This document shows positions 14,224-22,050 of a DNA stretch of 28,715 nucleotides, in pieces. Source of the stretch: Caryophanales bacterium (GTDB lineage: Bacteria; Bacillota_I; Bacilli_A; RFN20; CAG-826); assembly GCA_028726925.1 (NCBI GenBank), contig JAQYPI010000123.1:1-28715 (forward strand). The letters run 5' to 3'. Below the pieces are notes generated by a model that ran no database searches, had not been told where the DNA came from, and was given only the letters and a program-made list of their open reading frames with translations. The stretch's first letter is position 1. Each line of letters opens with the position of its first letter. The translations under genes were made by a program, and so were the position numbers.

Positions 14224-15480
14224 TCATTCTTCCTCGGGGAGATGAAGTTTAAGCACGGAGGAATGGTATTCCTGGAAATTCCTCGCGTAGCGCGGGACGT
14301 AGATGATTTTGCCATTCTTGTCGATGAAGACGGGCCAGATGTAGCGGAGTTTCGTCGGCATCTTCCAGACGGAGAAAGCGCGGAACACGTTTTGGAGGAA
14401 GCCATGGCTCACATAGCTGTCGGATGGCAGGGCGGTGCGGATCGTGAGGGGGTAATCCTCCGCGTGGATGCCGCGATCCTCAGCGCCCATCGAGAAGTCG
14501 AGGTCGAACTGCTCGGTGTGAAGCTCGCCCGGTTGCTCAAGGGTATACGTATACGGGAGGGTGTCCCATTGCTTGCCGAGGAAGACGATGTCGTATTCTT
14601 TGATGAGGTAGGCGTTGCCCCCGAGAGGATAGGCGTCGTTCGTCTTGCGCGAGAGGAGGAAAGCGCGGATCTCGTCGATGGATTTTGGGGTCAAAGCGAC
14701 GTGGCCCGAGACGTGGGAACAAAAGCGAACCACCGCGGAAGCGAATTCATCGCGGGGGAGGGCGATGAGGGCGCGAATCTCGAGTTCTTCGCCTTCATCG
14801 ATTCGCTGGCCGAGCTCTTTGCTCAGGGAGAATTCCCCCTCTTTCTCGGCCCGCATCTCATTGAGGATCGCTTCCCGCTCGACGGCGCTCAAGTGCGCGA
14901 TGACGGTTTTGCGCAAATCGCCACGGGTATGCTCGATCTCGAAGATCTCGCTTTGTTCCGAATAAGGGATACCGTGTTCCCGGTCGTAGGACACGAGGTC
15001 GTTGTGGGTCCAGGCTAGAAGAGGGCGCACAACGAGCATGCCCTCGACCTCCGAAACGGGGCTCAAGCCATACTTGCCGCTCTTGATCTCGCCTTGCTTC
15101 TCAAGAAGATAGGCTTCGAGGACGTCGTCGAGTTGGTGGGCGACAAAGAGGGCTTCCGCGCCCCGCTTTTCATAAACCGACCGGAAAAAGTCGTAACGGA
15201 CGCGGCGGGCCCAGAAACTGAAATCGGCCCCTTCGGGATAGCGCTCGCTTTCTGGCAGGGTCGCACAATCGAGATACTCGAAAGGAAGGCCTTTGGCTTC
15301 GCAATAGGCTTTGAGTTGGGCATAGCTGTCGCTTGCATCGCTGAAAACGTGATAATTCACGCAGCAAACGACGGGCTTCACTCCCTCGTTTTGCATCATG
15401 TCAAGCAGCGCCATGGAGTCGGGGCCATAGGTCACGGCCACGAGGTAAACGGCTTTCGGGTCAAATTTGTAATCAAGCAT
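14224..15480 (-). CDS. tilS: TilS, tRNA(Ile)-lysidine synthetase, with unusual PP-loop
   Basis: A 418-residue enzyme of the family that converts C34 of tRNA-Ile(CAU) to lysidine using ATP and lysine. The N-terminal ATP-pyrophosphatase domain has VAVTYGPDSMALL (about residues 13-25) where the canonical loop is SGGxDS: the first Ser is Thr and the first Gly is Tyr. The second motif is VAHQLDDVLEAYLL, similar to the usual AHHxxDQxET but without Gln and Thr. The C-terminal domain ends in KLRYIWPVFIDKNGKIIYVP, as expected for TilS. Length and position support the call. ATG 15480 has AGGAG 7 nt upstream; the gene overlaps the rqcP end by 8 nt. It could use a different activation geometry, but with no other candidate here it is probably active. 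Confidence 0.88.
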   Translation of the reverse strand: MLDYKFDPKAVYLVAVTYGPDSMALLDMMQNEGVKPVVCCVNYHVFSDASDSYAQLKAYCEAKGLPFEYLDCATLPESERYPEGADFSFWARRVRYDFFRSVYEKRGAEALFVAHQLDDVLEAYLLEKQGEIKSGKYGLSPVSEVEGMLVVRPLLAWTHNDLVSYDREHGIPYSEQSEIFEIEHTRGDLRKTVIAHLSAVEREAILNEMRAEKEGEFSLSKELGQRIDEGEELEIRALIALPRDEFASAVVRFCSHVSGHVALTPKSIDEIRAFLLSRKTNDAYPLGGNAYLIKEYDIVFLGKQWDTLPYTYTLEQPGELHTEQFDLDFSMGAEDRGIHAEDYPLTIRTALPSDSYVSHGFLQNVFRAFSVWKMPTKLRYIWPVFIDKNGKIIYVPRYARNFQEYHSSVLKLHLPEEE

Positions 15481-15748
15481 AGATATCGCTCCTTTCTTGG
15501 ACGCGGTCTTCCATAATGTCATATAAACCGGAGGCGGTTTCCTTGTTCGCGTAGGGCGAGACACCCAAAACCTTGACGGTCAAAACGTGCCTTCCCAACG
15601 TCAAGCACAACTCATCCCCGGGGACGACTTCGGTCGAGGGTTTGGCGACCTTCCCGTTGCACAGGACAAAGGACGCCTCGCAGAGCTCTTTGGCGACTTC
15701 GCGCCTTTTAATAAGGCGAGAGACCTTCAGAAACTTGTCCATCCTCAT
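15473..15748 (-). CDS. rqcP: RqcP (YabO), S4-domain RNA-binding ribosome quality-control protein
   Basis: A 91-residue S4-domain protein. The start MRMDKFLKVSRLIKRREVAKELC and the later GKVAKPSTEVVPGDEL match RqcP (Hsp15/YabO) throughout its length. RqcP binds the 50S subunit with RqcH and helps add Ala tails to stalled nascent chains. I chose ATG 15748, since the six residues before it in the open frame are not part of the family. The preceding bases hold no clear Shine-Dalgarno sequence. It lies 22 nt after mfd and overlaps tilS by 8 nt, the usual neighbourhood in Bacilli. Confidence 0.9.
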   Translation of the reverse strand: MRMDKFLKVSRLIKRREVAKELCEASFVLCNGKVAKPSTEVVPGDELCLTLGRHVLTVKVLGVSPYANKETASGLYDIMEDRVQERSDIYA

Positions 15749-15770
15749 ACGGAAATCATACCACACCGCT

Positions 15771-18700
15771 TTACAACGTGTGTGCGTGAGTAACGTAAAC
15801 TTTGTGGGTGGCCTTCATGACCTTGTAAGCAATCCCCAGCCAATCCTTCTTTTTGAAGACGGAAAGGACGAGTTTTTTGCTCACGAAAGACACCTTGGTC
15901 GTCTCGAGGTAAGGAACCAACGCATCGAAGAGCCTCGTCCCGATTCCGGAGATCCTGGAAAAGCAGTCTTTCAAGGGGATGTCGAGACGATTCGGGTATT
16001 CTTTCAATTCGCCGAATTCCTCGAAATCGGAAAGGATGTCAAGTTTCTTCTTCTCGATGAGCAAAGACACTTCTTTCGGCAATTTCCCATAGATGTCCCG
16101 CACCTTTTTGGCGAATTGCTGAACGGCAAGCTCGTCTTTCGCGTCCTCGAGTTCCTGATACAGGGCGAGTTTGTCCCCTTCATCGGCATAATTCCCGGGA
16201 ATGTACGCATCGATGCCGAACACCGTGGATTCCTTGGGCGGAAGCAAGGGGACGCCCGTCTTGCGTTCGTCCACCGCCTCATTGAGCAGTTTGAGGTAAA
16301 GATCGAGGCCGACGGAATCGATGAAACCCGCCTGCTCGGGGCCGAGCAAATCTCCCGCCCCGCGAATCATGAGATCGCGCTGGGCGATTTTGTAACCGGA
16401 CCCGAGTTCCGTGAATTCCTGGATGGCTTGGAGACGCTTTTGGGCGTCTTCGTTCATCTGCTTCCGCTCGCGATAGGTTAAGTAGGCATAGGCGATGCGG
16501 TTGCCGCGCCCCACCCTTCCTTTGATTTGGTAGAGTTGGGACAAGCCAAACGTATCCGCGTTCTCGACGATGACCATGTTCGCGTTCGGGACGTCGATCC
16601 CGTTTTCCACGATGGTCGTGCAAACCAAAACGTTGACCTGTCCCTCGTAAAAACGCTCCATGACCTCCTCGACTTCTTCCTTGTCCATTTGGCCGTGAAC
16701 GACCCCGACTTCCGCCCCTGGAATGTCCGAGGCAATGCGATGGGCAATCGCGTAGATGGTCTCGACGCGGTTATAGACGTAATAAACCTGCCCTTGCCTC
16801 GCGAGTTCCCTCTCAATGAGCTCGTTGATGACGTCTTTCTTGAACGGGGTAACGTAGGTTTGAATCGGCATGCGGGCGGCGGGAGCGGTGTTGATCTCGG
16901 ATATCGGGCGGATGCCGACAAGAGACATTTGAAGGGTTCTCGGGATTGGAGTCGCGGAAAGGGTTAAGACATCCACGTCCTCGCTCATTTCCTTGATTCT
17001 CTCCTTTTGCTCCACCCCGAAACGCTGCTCCTCGTCGATGACAAGGAGGCCAAGGTCCTTGAAGCGGAAATCCTTGGATAAGAGGCGGTGCGTCCCAATG
17101 ATCAAATCGATTTTCCCTTCCTTGATCCTCGCGATATCCTCGTCTTGCTGCTTGTCCGGAACAAGGCGAGAAAACATGGCGATGTGGATGCCAAAAGACG
17201 CAAAGCGCTCGCTCGCCACCTCGAAGTGCTGACGGCAAAGAAGGGTCGTGGGGCAAAGCAAAGCGACTTGTTTCCCCGCGGATATGGCTTTGAAAATCGC
17301 ACGGAAGGCCACTTCGGTCTTCCCGAACCCGACATCACCACAAAGAAGGCGATCCATGATTTCGGGGGATTCCATATCAGATTTAATTTCATCAACGGCT
17401 TTTTGCTGATCTGCGGTCAACGGGTAGGGGAATTCCGCCTCGAATTGGCGCTGCAAGTCGTCGTCTGGGGGAAAGCAGAAACCCTTGTTGCGGATACGAG
17501 CCCCATAAAGGGCGATGAGGCGATCCGCGAGTTCGTTGATCCGTTGCCGGATCTTGGCTTTTTTCTTGTCCCAATCCTTTCCAGAAAGGCTCGATAGCTT
17601 CGGGGCGACCCCTTCCCTGCCCGCGTATTTCCTAACGAGGCGGAATTGCTCGAGTGGGACATAGAGGAATTGCTTGTCCGCGTATTCGATGTGAAGGTAA
17701 TCGCGATGCACCCCATCCACCTCGATGGTCTGGATGTCGAGGAAGCGCCCGATGCCCTTGTATTCGTGCACGACGTAATCCCCGGGTTTGAGTTCCTCGT
17801 AAGACCTTAGGATCGTCGCTTCCTTGAAACGGCTCACGAAGCGCGAGGAAACCGCGCGGTTACGGAAAAGTTCGGCGCTCGATAGATAGGCGATGCGCAA
17901 ACTCGGGATCTCAAAGCCCTCGGAAATGGGCTTCGTCGTGATGCCGAGCTTCCCGCCGGGCAAAGCGTAACCCTCTACCGTTTCGAACGGGATCTTGGTT
18001 TCGTTAAGCAGCCCGATGACGGTTTCCCTTTGATGGGCGTCCGGCAAGGAAAGGACCACGTGGTCATTCACGGACAGATAGCTTTGAATCGAGGGCGGGA
18101 TCGCGGCCAAGGAGGTGCCAGAAAGCGAGATGCGGTGCACCGCGAATGGGATGTCGCTTTCTTTGGTCGAAAAAGGCGACCCTCGGAAAAGGAGGGACCC
18201 ATCCCCAAGGGATTCGCGTTCCCGGCGATATGGCTTCAAGCCGGAAAGGGCGCGACCGCCCGAGGCGAGTTCCGCGTAAAACGTCGTCGCTTCGACTTCG
18301 AGGCGGCTGCAGGCTTCGAAGAACCCGGCTTCGTCGGGAAGGTATACGGCTATCGGGGAAAAATAGTCGAGAACGCTATGCGGTTTTGCGAGCGCATACC
18401 CCATGTATTTGTAGTTCGCGACGGGATAACGAGAGGCGGCGAAATCCTCCAAGACGGCGCTGACTTCGCTTTCCAAGAGTTCCGCGGTTCGGGGGGCGAA
18501 AGAGGCAAAGCCCTTTCTTTGCTCCTCGAGATCCTTTCGCGCCCGGCTAAGGAACGCTTCTTTTTCCGTGGGAGACAAGAGAAGGTCGGTCGCGGGCAAG
18601 ATCGTGCATGCTTTCCTTTTTTCTTTTGATTCTTGGCTTTGGACGTCGAAGAGTTTGATGTCCTCAATCTCATCGTCGAAAAACTCGATGCGAATGGGGT

Positions 18701-19250
18701 CGAGTTCCGAAACGGAATAGATGTCCAGAATATCGCCGCGGGAGGCGAATTGCAGAGAATGCTCGACTTTGCCGACCGCTTGGTAGCCCATCTCGATGAG
18801 GGTCCCTTTGAGTTTTCGTAGATCCACCACGTCGCCGACGCGAAGGGAAAGGGTTCGTTCTTGAAACACCTCAGGATCCGGCAAGAAGCGCAGCAAAGCG
18901 CTTGGGTGGGTCACGAGGATCTTCGGATGGCTTTTCTCTTGCAACAAGCCCAAGGCATAAAGGCGTTGGGACAGTAGTTCGCGGCTCGCGGTCAGCGTCT
19001 CCGCGCGCAAAAGCTCGTCCGCCGGGAAGAACACGACATCGCTTTCTTGCAAAAAGTTGAGTAAAAATTCATAAAGCCTTTGGGCGGCGTATTGGTTGTT
19101 CGCGACGAGGGCAATGTCACGAGGGTTTTCCAAAAAGGAAGAGGCGACTAGCAATCCGGGGCCAAGGGTATCGTCGGACACGATGGTCTCGCGCCCGAAA
19201 AGCGCCCTTTTCGCAGGGCTCGAGGCCACGATTTCCAGTAAATTTGCCAA
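15771..19250 (-). CDS. mfd: Mfd, transcription-repair coupling factor
   Basis: A 1159-residue DNA translocase that removes stalled RNA polymerase and recruits UvrA. In order: UvrB-homology region with EFFDDEIEDIKLFD (about 188-201), the RNA polymerase-interacting domain (YKGIGRFLDIQ with DYLHIEY and FLYVPLEQF, about 492-540), then the RecG-like helicase with GDVGFGKTE (about 637), DEEQRFG (about 737), LSATPIPRT and GRVGRG, and a C-terminal TRCF domain. The length is normal. The start is TTG at 19250, supported by AAGGGGA 6 nt upstream and by the MANLLEIV beginning; the next in-frame Met is far inside. It lies 13 nt after pth. Confidence 0.97.
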   Translation of the reverse strand: MANLLEIVASSPAKRALFGRETIVSDDTLGPGLLVASSFLENPRDIALVANNQYAAQRLYEFLLNFLQESDVVFFPADELLRAETLTASRELLSQRLYALGLLQEKSHPKILVTHPSALLRFLPDPEVFQERTLSLRVGDVVDLRKLKGTLIEMGYQAVGKVEHSLQFASRGDILDIYSVSELDPIRIEFFDDEIEDIKLFDVQSQESKEKRKACTILPATDLLLSPTEKEAFLSRARKDLEEQRKGFASFAPRTAELLESEVSAVLEDFAASRYPVANYKYMGYALAKPHSVLDYFSPIAVYLPDEAGFFEACSRLEVEATTFYAELASGGRALSGLKPYRRERESLGDGSLLFRGSPFSTKESDIPFAVHRISLSGTSLAAIPPSIQSYLSVNDHVVLSLPDAHQRETVIGLLNETKIPFETVEGYALPGGKLGITTKPISEGFEIPSLRIAYLSSAELFRNRAVSSRFVSRFKEATILRSYEELKPGDYVVHEYKGIGRFLDIQTIEVDGVHRDYLHIEYADKQFLYVPLEQFRLVRKYAGREGVAPKLSSLSGKDWDKKKAKIRQRINELADRLIALYGARIRNKGFCFPPDDDLQRQFEAEFPYPLTADQQKAVDEIKSDMESPEIMDRLLCGDVGFGKTEVAFRAIFKAISAGKQVALLCPTTLLCRQHFEVASERFASFGIHIAMFSRLVPDKQQDEDIARIKEGKIDLIIGTHRLLSKDFRFKDLGLLVIDEEQRFGVEQKERIKEMSEDVDVLTLSATPIPRTLQMSLVGIRPISEINTAPAARMPIQTYVTPFKKDVINELIERELARQGQVYYVYNRVETIYAIAHRIASDIPGAEVGVVHGQMDKEEVEEVMERFYEGQVNVLVCTTIVENGIDVPNANMVIVENADTFGLSQLYQIKGRVGRGNRIAYAYLTYRERKQMNEDAQKRLQAIQEFTELGSGYKIAQRDLMIRGAGDLLGPEQAGFIDSVGLDLYLKLLNEAVDERKTGVPLLPPKESTVFGIDAYIPGNYADEGDKLALYQELEDAKDELAVQQFAKKVRDIYGKLPKEVSLLIEKKKLDILSDFEEFGELKEYPNRLDIPLKDCFSRISGIGTRLFDALVPYLETTKVSFVSKKLVLSVFKKKDWLGIAYKVMKATHKVYVTHAHTL

Positions 19251-19263
19251 GACGTTCCCCTTC

Positions 19264-19824
19264 TTATCCGTTAAAGTGGTTCATCGCGTGGTCCCAGCCG
19301 TGAACCAACGCGTCTTTGAGAGCTTCCGTCGCCGCGGAGATGGCTTGCCCCGCCAAAACCAAAGATTCCCCTTTGGGGGCGCTTAAGACGTAATCCGCGC
19401 CGCCATAGGTGGGTTCCCCGATGCCGACGCGAATGCGCTTGAATCGATCCGTCCCGAGGCGCGCGATGATGCTTTTCATCCCGTTGTGGCTTCCGCTTGA
19501 GCCGAAAGGCCGGAGACGGATTTTCCCTTCGGGAATGGCCATGTCATCGTAAACGACGATGAGGTCTTCGGGCGAGATCTTGTAGTACGCCATGAGGGGC
19601 TGGACCGATTCGCCAGACAAATTCATGAACGTCTGGGGTTTCAGCAGAATCACGGGCTCTGGCAACACCTCGTTTTTCACGATGGCGTAAAGGCCTTTGA
19701 AACCTTCTTTGTCTATATCGACGCGCAAAAACTCAGCAAGGGAATCAAGCACAAGAAAGCCCATGTTGTGCCGGGTTTTTTCATACTGTTTCCCGGGATT
19801 TCCAAGCCCTACAATCAGTTTCAT
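19264..19824 (-). CDS. pth: Pth, peptidyl-tRNA hydrolase
   Basis: A 186-residue enzyme that releases tRNA from dropped-off peptidyl-tRNA. All hallmark parts are seen: MKLIVGLGNPGKQYEKTRHNMGF (catalytic His in TRHN; Asn in GNPG), KPQTFMNLSGES, VVYDDMAIPEG (Asp) and SSGSHNGMKSI (Asn). The length is normal. Its ATG overlaps the TGA of the flavodoxin gene by four bases (ATGA), so the two are translationally coupled. mfd follows 13 nt later. Confidence 0.96.
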   Translation of the reverse strand: MKLIVGLGNPGKQYEKTRHNMGFLVLDSLAEFLRVDIDKEGFKGLYAIVKNEVLPEPVILLKPQTFMNLSGESVQPLMAYYKISPEDLIVVYDDMAIPEGKIRLRPFGSSGSHNGMKSIIARLGTDRFKRIRVGIGEPTYGGADYVLSAPKGESLVLAGQAISAATEALKDALVHGWDHAMNHFNG

Positions 19825-20363
19825 GCCTTATTCTCGGTCGAAAGGCGATGCAACACGGACAAAATCCGGTCGACACCATCTTGGTCATTGTATTCAAACG
19901 GGGTATTGAGAATGCTTTTGAGGAATTCGACGTCCGTGTTCCCGTCGTTGCGGTCGACTGCCCCTTTGATGCCGAGACGGATCATCAGGTTCTTCGGGAA
20001 ACGAAGCTTGGAGTAATCGAAAGAGCCGCGAAGCTGATAGAAGCGGATGTGATAGAGATCGAGGATGTTCGCGGAAATGAGGTTGTCGCGGCTTTCCTTG
20101 CTCACGAATCCCATGCCGTCGCAGAAGACGATGACGTTCTTGTCCTTCATTTCTTCGTAACGCGAGAGGAAATCATCCAAGCCTTGGATTTGCGATCCGC
20201 AGATCCACCCGCCATAAACGATGGTGTCGTAAGAAGAGAGGTCCATCCGCTTCCATTTCGATTTTTTGAACGGGATCGCTTCGGTGGAAATCCCCATGGC
20301 AATCTTCTCGGCGTATTTCTTCGTATTGCCGGTGTAAGAGGTATAGAGAACAAGGGTACGCAT
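19821..20363 (-). CDS. Flavodoxin-domain protein (HemG/Flavodoxin_5-like)
   Basis: A 180-residue cytosolic flavodoxin-like protein. The N-terminus MRTLVLYTSYTGNTKKYAEKIA contains the FMN phosphate loop T-S-Y-T-G-N-T, and the middle has YDTIVYGGWICGSQIQGL, as in the Flavodoxin_5/HemG family. The C-terminal part (about 110-180), with FDYSKLRFPKNLMIRLGIK, is like members annotated as flavodoxin or protoporphyrinogen oxidase-like, but no other haem genes are seen, so a haem role is not supported. It heads the pth-mfd-rqcP-tilS gene string with a 4-nt overlap with pth. A TAGGAT box ends 9 nt before the ATG and there is no clear Shine-Dalgarno, suggesting a leaderless mRNA. Confidence 0.82.
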   Translation of the reverse strand: MRTLVLYTSYTGNTKKYAEKIAMGISTEAIPFKKSKWKRMDLSSYDTIVYGGWICGSQIQGLDDFLSRYEEMKDKNVIVFCDGMGFVSKESRDNLISANILDLYHIRFYQLRGSFDYSKLRFPKNLMIRLGIKGAVDRNDGNTDVEFLKSILNTPFEYNDQDGVDRILSVLHRLSTENKA

Positions 20364-20387
20364 AACGTAGTTATCCTAGCACATTCT

Positions 20388-20415
20388 TTGTCCCTTTAGG
20401 GAATTCGAATATACT
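20388..20415 (+). promoter_or_regulatory. Promoter of the DUF368 gene, probably leaderless
   Basis: TTGTCC (20388-20393), a 16-bp spacer and TATACT (20410-20415). The -10 box ends 7 nt before the ATG at 20423, so transcription would begin at or next to the start codon. No Shine-Dalgarno is present. Confidence 0.6.
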
Positions 20416-20422
20416 TAAGTCC

Positions 20423-21373
20423 ATGGCAGCAAAAGAAAAATGGCTTGACGCGGCAAAGGGCGCCGCGCTCGGGACGGGAATCCTCCCGGGCGTCAGCGTC
20501 GGGACCGTCGGTCTCATCGTGAATGTCTACGACAAGCTGATCGACGCGATCGATGGGCTTCGTCGGCAATTCGGCAAGGCGTTCTTGACCCTTCTTCCCA
20601 TCGCTTTGGGCTGCATCGTCTCGGCCATCGCCTTGCTCTTTTTCTGGCAAAAGGTCGGCAGCGTCTATTTCCCTTTCCCTCTCATCGCCGCCCTCGCGGG
20701 CTTCGTCGTCGCCGGGATCCCCGTCTTGATCGACGAACTCAAAGGCTCTCCCTGGACTGCCTCGGACACCTTGAGGGTACTCCTTGGTTTCGTCCTTGCC
20801 GCGGCGATCGGGGTCTTCTCTTATCTAAGCGCCGCGGGCGTTTTGCCGAGCCTTGATCTCCAAACCGCCTTTGACGCGCCTTACGAAAACGCATGGGTGT
20901 TCCCTCTCGTTTTGGTCGTTGGGGCCATCGCCGCGATCGCTTGCCTCGTCCCCGGCATCTCCGGATCCATGGTGCTTTTCATCTTCGGCCTTTACCAACC
21001 GGTCGTGAATCTTTACATCTCCACGCCGAGTCATCCCTCGATTTTCCACGACTCCGCGCGCCTTGTCCCCGGACTCCTTTTGACCCTTGTTCTCTTAATC
21101 GGCGTCCTCGCCGGCTTGCTTGGGACGTCAAAAGCCATGAAATCCTTAATCGCGAACCACCACAAAGGAACCTTCACGGTTGTCCTTGGGTTCGTTCTCG
21201 GTTCCTTGGTATCCATGTTCGTGAATAACCAAATGCACGCCGTATACACCACGGAAGGAACCAACGCGTGGTGGCAATTCCTCATCGGGGCCATCGCCTT
21301 CCTCGCCGTCGCTATTGGCGGTTATTTCCTTCTCCGAAAATCCCGATCGTCACATTTGAATCGGATTCATTGA
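20423..21373 (+). CDS. popT: DUF368 membrane protein, undecaprenyl-phosphate translocase (PopT-like)
   Basis: A 316-residue protein with about eight membrane helices. The paired family signatures GAALGTGILPGVSVGTVGL (about 12-30) and LVPGISGSMVLFIFGLYQP (about 175-193) are those of DUF368. This family was shown to flip undecaprenyl phosphate back to the cytosolic face for reuse in cell wall synthesis. PopT is used here for the family member, not for a proven function. It is divergent from the flavodoxin gene across 59 bp and is followed after 74 bp by the TetR gene. There is no terminator between the two that I can see. Confidence 0.88.
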   Translation: MAAKEKWLDAAKGAALGTGILPGVSVGTVGLIVNVYDKLIDAIDGLRRQFGKAFLTLLPIALGCIVSAIALLFFWQKVGSVYFPFPLIAALAGFVVAGIPVLIDELKGSPWTASDTLRVLLGFVLAAAIGVFSYLSAAGVLPSLDLQTAFDAPYENAWVFPLVLVVGAIAAIACLVPGISGSMVLFIFGLYQPVVNLYISTPSHPSIFHDSARLVPGLLLTLVLLIGVLAGLLGTSKAMKSLIANHHKGTFTVVLGFVLGSLVSMFVNNQMHAVYTTEGTNAWWQFLIGAIAFLAVAIGGYFLLRKSRSSHLNRIH

Positions 21374-21393
21374 CAATTTTTTAAAGAAACTTC

Positions 21394-21421
21394 TTGACGT
21401 TTTTCGTATTGCTTCTAGTAT
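21394..21421 (+). promoter_or_regulatory. Promoter of the tetR-type gene
   Basis: TTGACG (21394-21399), a 16-bp spacer and TAGTAT (21416-21421), 26 nt before the ATG. AGGGGG at 21435-21440 is the ribosome site. Confidence 0.6.
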
Positions 21422-21447
21422 CGGGTTTATAAATAGGGGGATATCCC

Positions 21448-22050
21448 ATGCCTCGTTTACCCGAACAAAACCAAGCCATCAAAGACAAACGACGTCAAAA
21501 ATTGATGGATGCCGCCTTAAAAGTTTTCGCTTGCAAAGACTATAGCTCCGTGACGATTGACAACATTACAAAAGTGTCGAAATGCTCCCATGGCCTTTTC
21601 TATCATTATTTCCCGTCCATGGGGGATATGCTTCGCGCGGTCTATAACGAAATCATCTTGGGATCCCGAATCGACCTCCATCTCGACGCGTCGAGCGCCC
21701 TGCACGGGGCAGAAGGTCTCGAAATCGTCTGCAAGAACGTCGAGACCATGTCCTCGGTTTCGGGCAAGGATCTATCCATTTTGCTCGCCATTTTGTCGAT
21801 TTCCCAATCCGAGAAAGCCAAAGAGGATTGCCCGGAATTCCAGAAACGGTTTGACGTTCACCCTCTTTTCGCGCGGTTAATCCGCGAAGGCCAAAAGGAA
21901 GGAAAAGTCATCGATGGCTCTCCCGACGATCTCGTCCGAGCTTTATTCCTGTTGATTCGCGGCTCTTTGATGCGCAAAAAAATCTCGGGAGGCGCCGAAA
22001 GGCCTATCCCGGGGAAAATCCTGTATCGAATGTTCGTGAAAGGGGTTTAA
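21448..22050 (+). CDS. TetR/AcrR-family transcriptional regulator
   Basis: A 200-residue repressor-type protein. The N-terminal helix-turn-helix is clear: RRQKLMDAALKVFACKDY followed by VTIDNITKVSKCSHGLFYHYF (about 15-57), the TetR recognition helix ending in the usual F-Y-x-Y-F. The C-terminal ligand domain (about 65-200) is not recognisable as a subfamily, so the ligand is unknown. It is preceded by its own promoter and a good ribosome site. Its last four bases overlap the stop codon of the convergent FGGY kinase. Likely targets are itself and possibly the DUF368 gene or the kinase/GmhB pair. Confidence 0.92.
   Translation: MPRLPEQNQAIKDKRRQKLMDAALKVFACKDYSSVTIDNITKVSKCSHGLFYHYFPSMGDMLRAVYNEIILGSRIDLHLDASSALHGAEGLEIVCKNVETMSSVSGKDLSILLAILSISQSEKAKEDCPEFQKRFDVHPLFARLIREGQKEGKVIDGSPDDLVRALFLLIRGSLMRKKISGGAERPIPGKILYRMFVKGV

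Noticed and set aside
15473..15766. Earlier start (15766) for rqcP
   Set aside because: The extra MWYDFR is not found in the family, whose members begin M-R-x-D-K-F.
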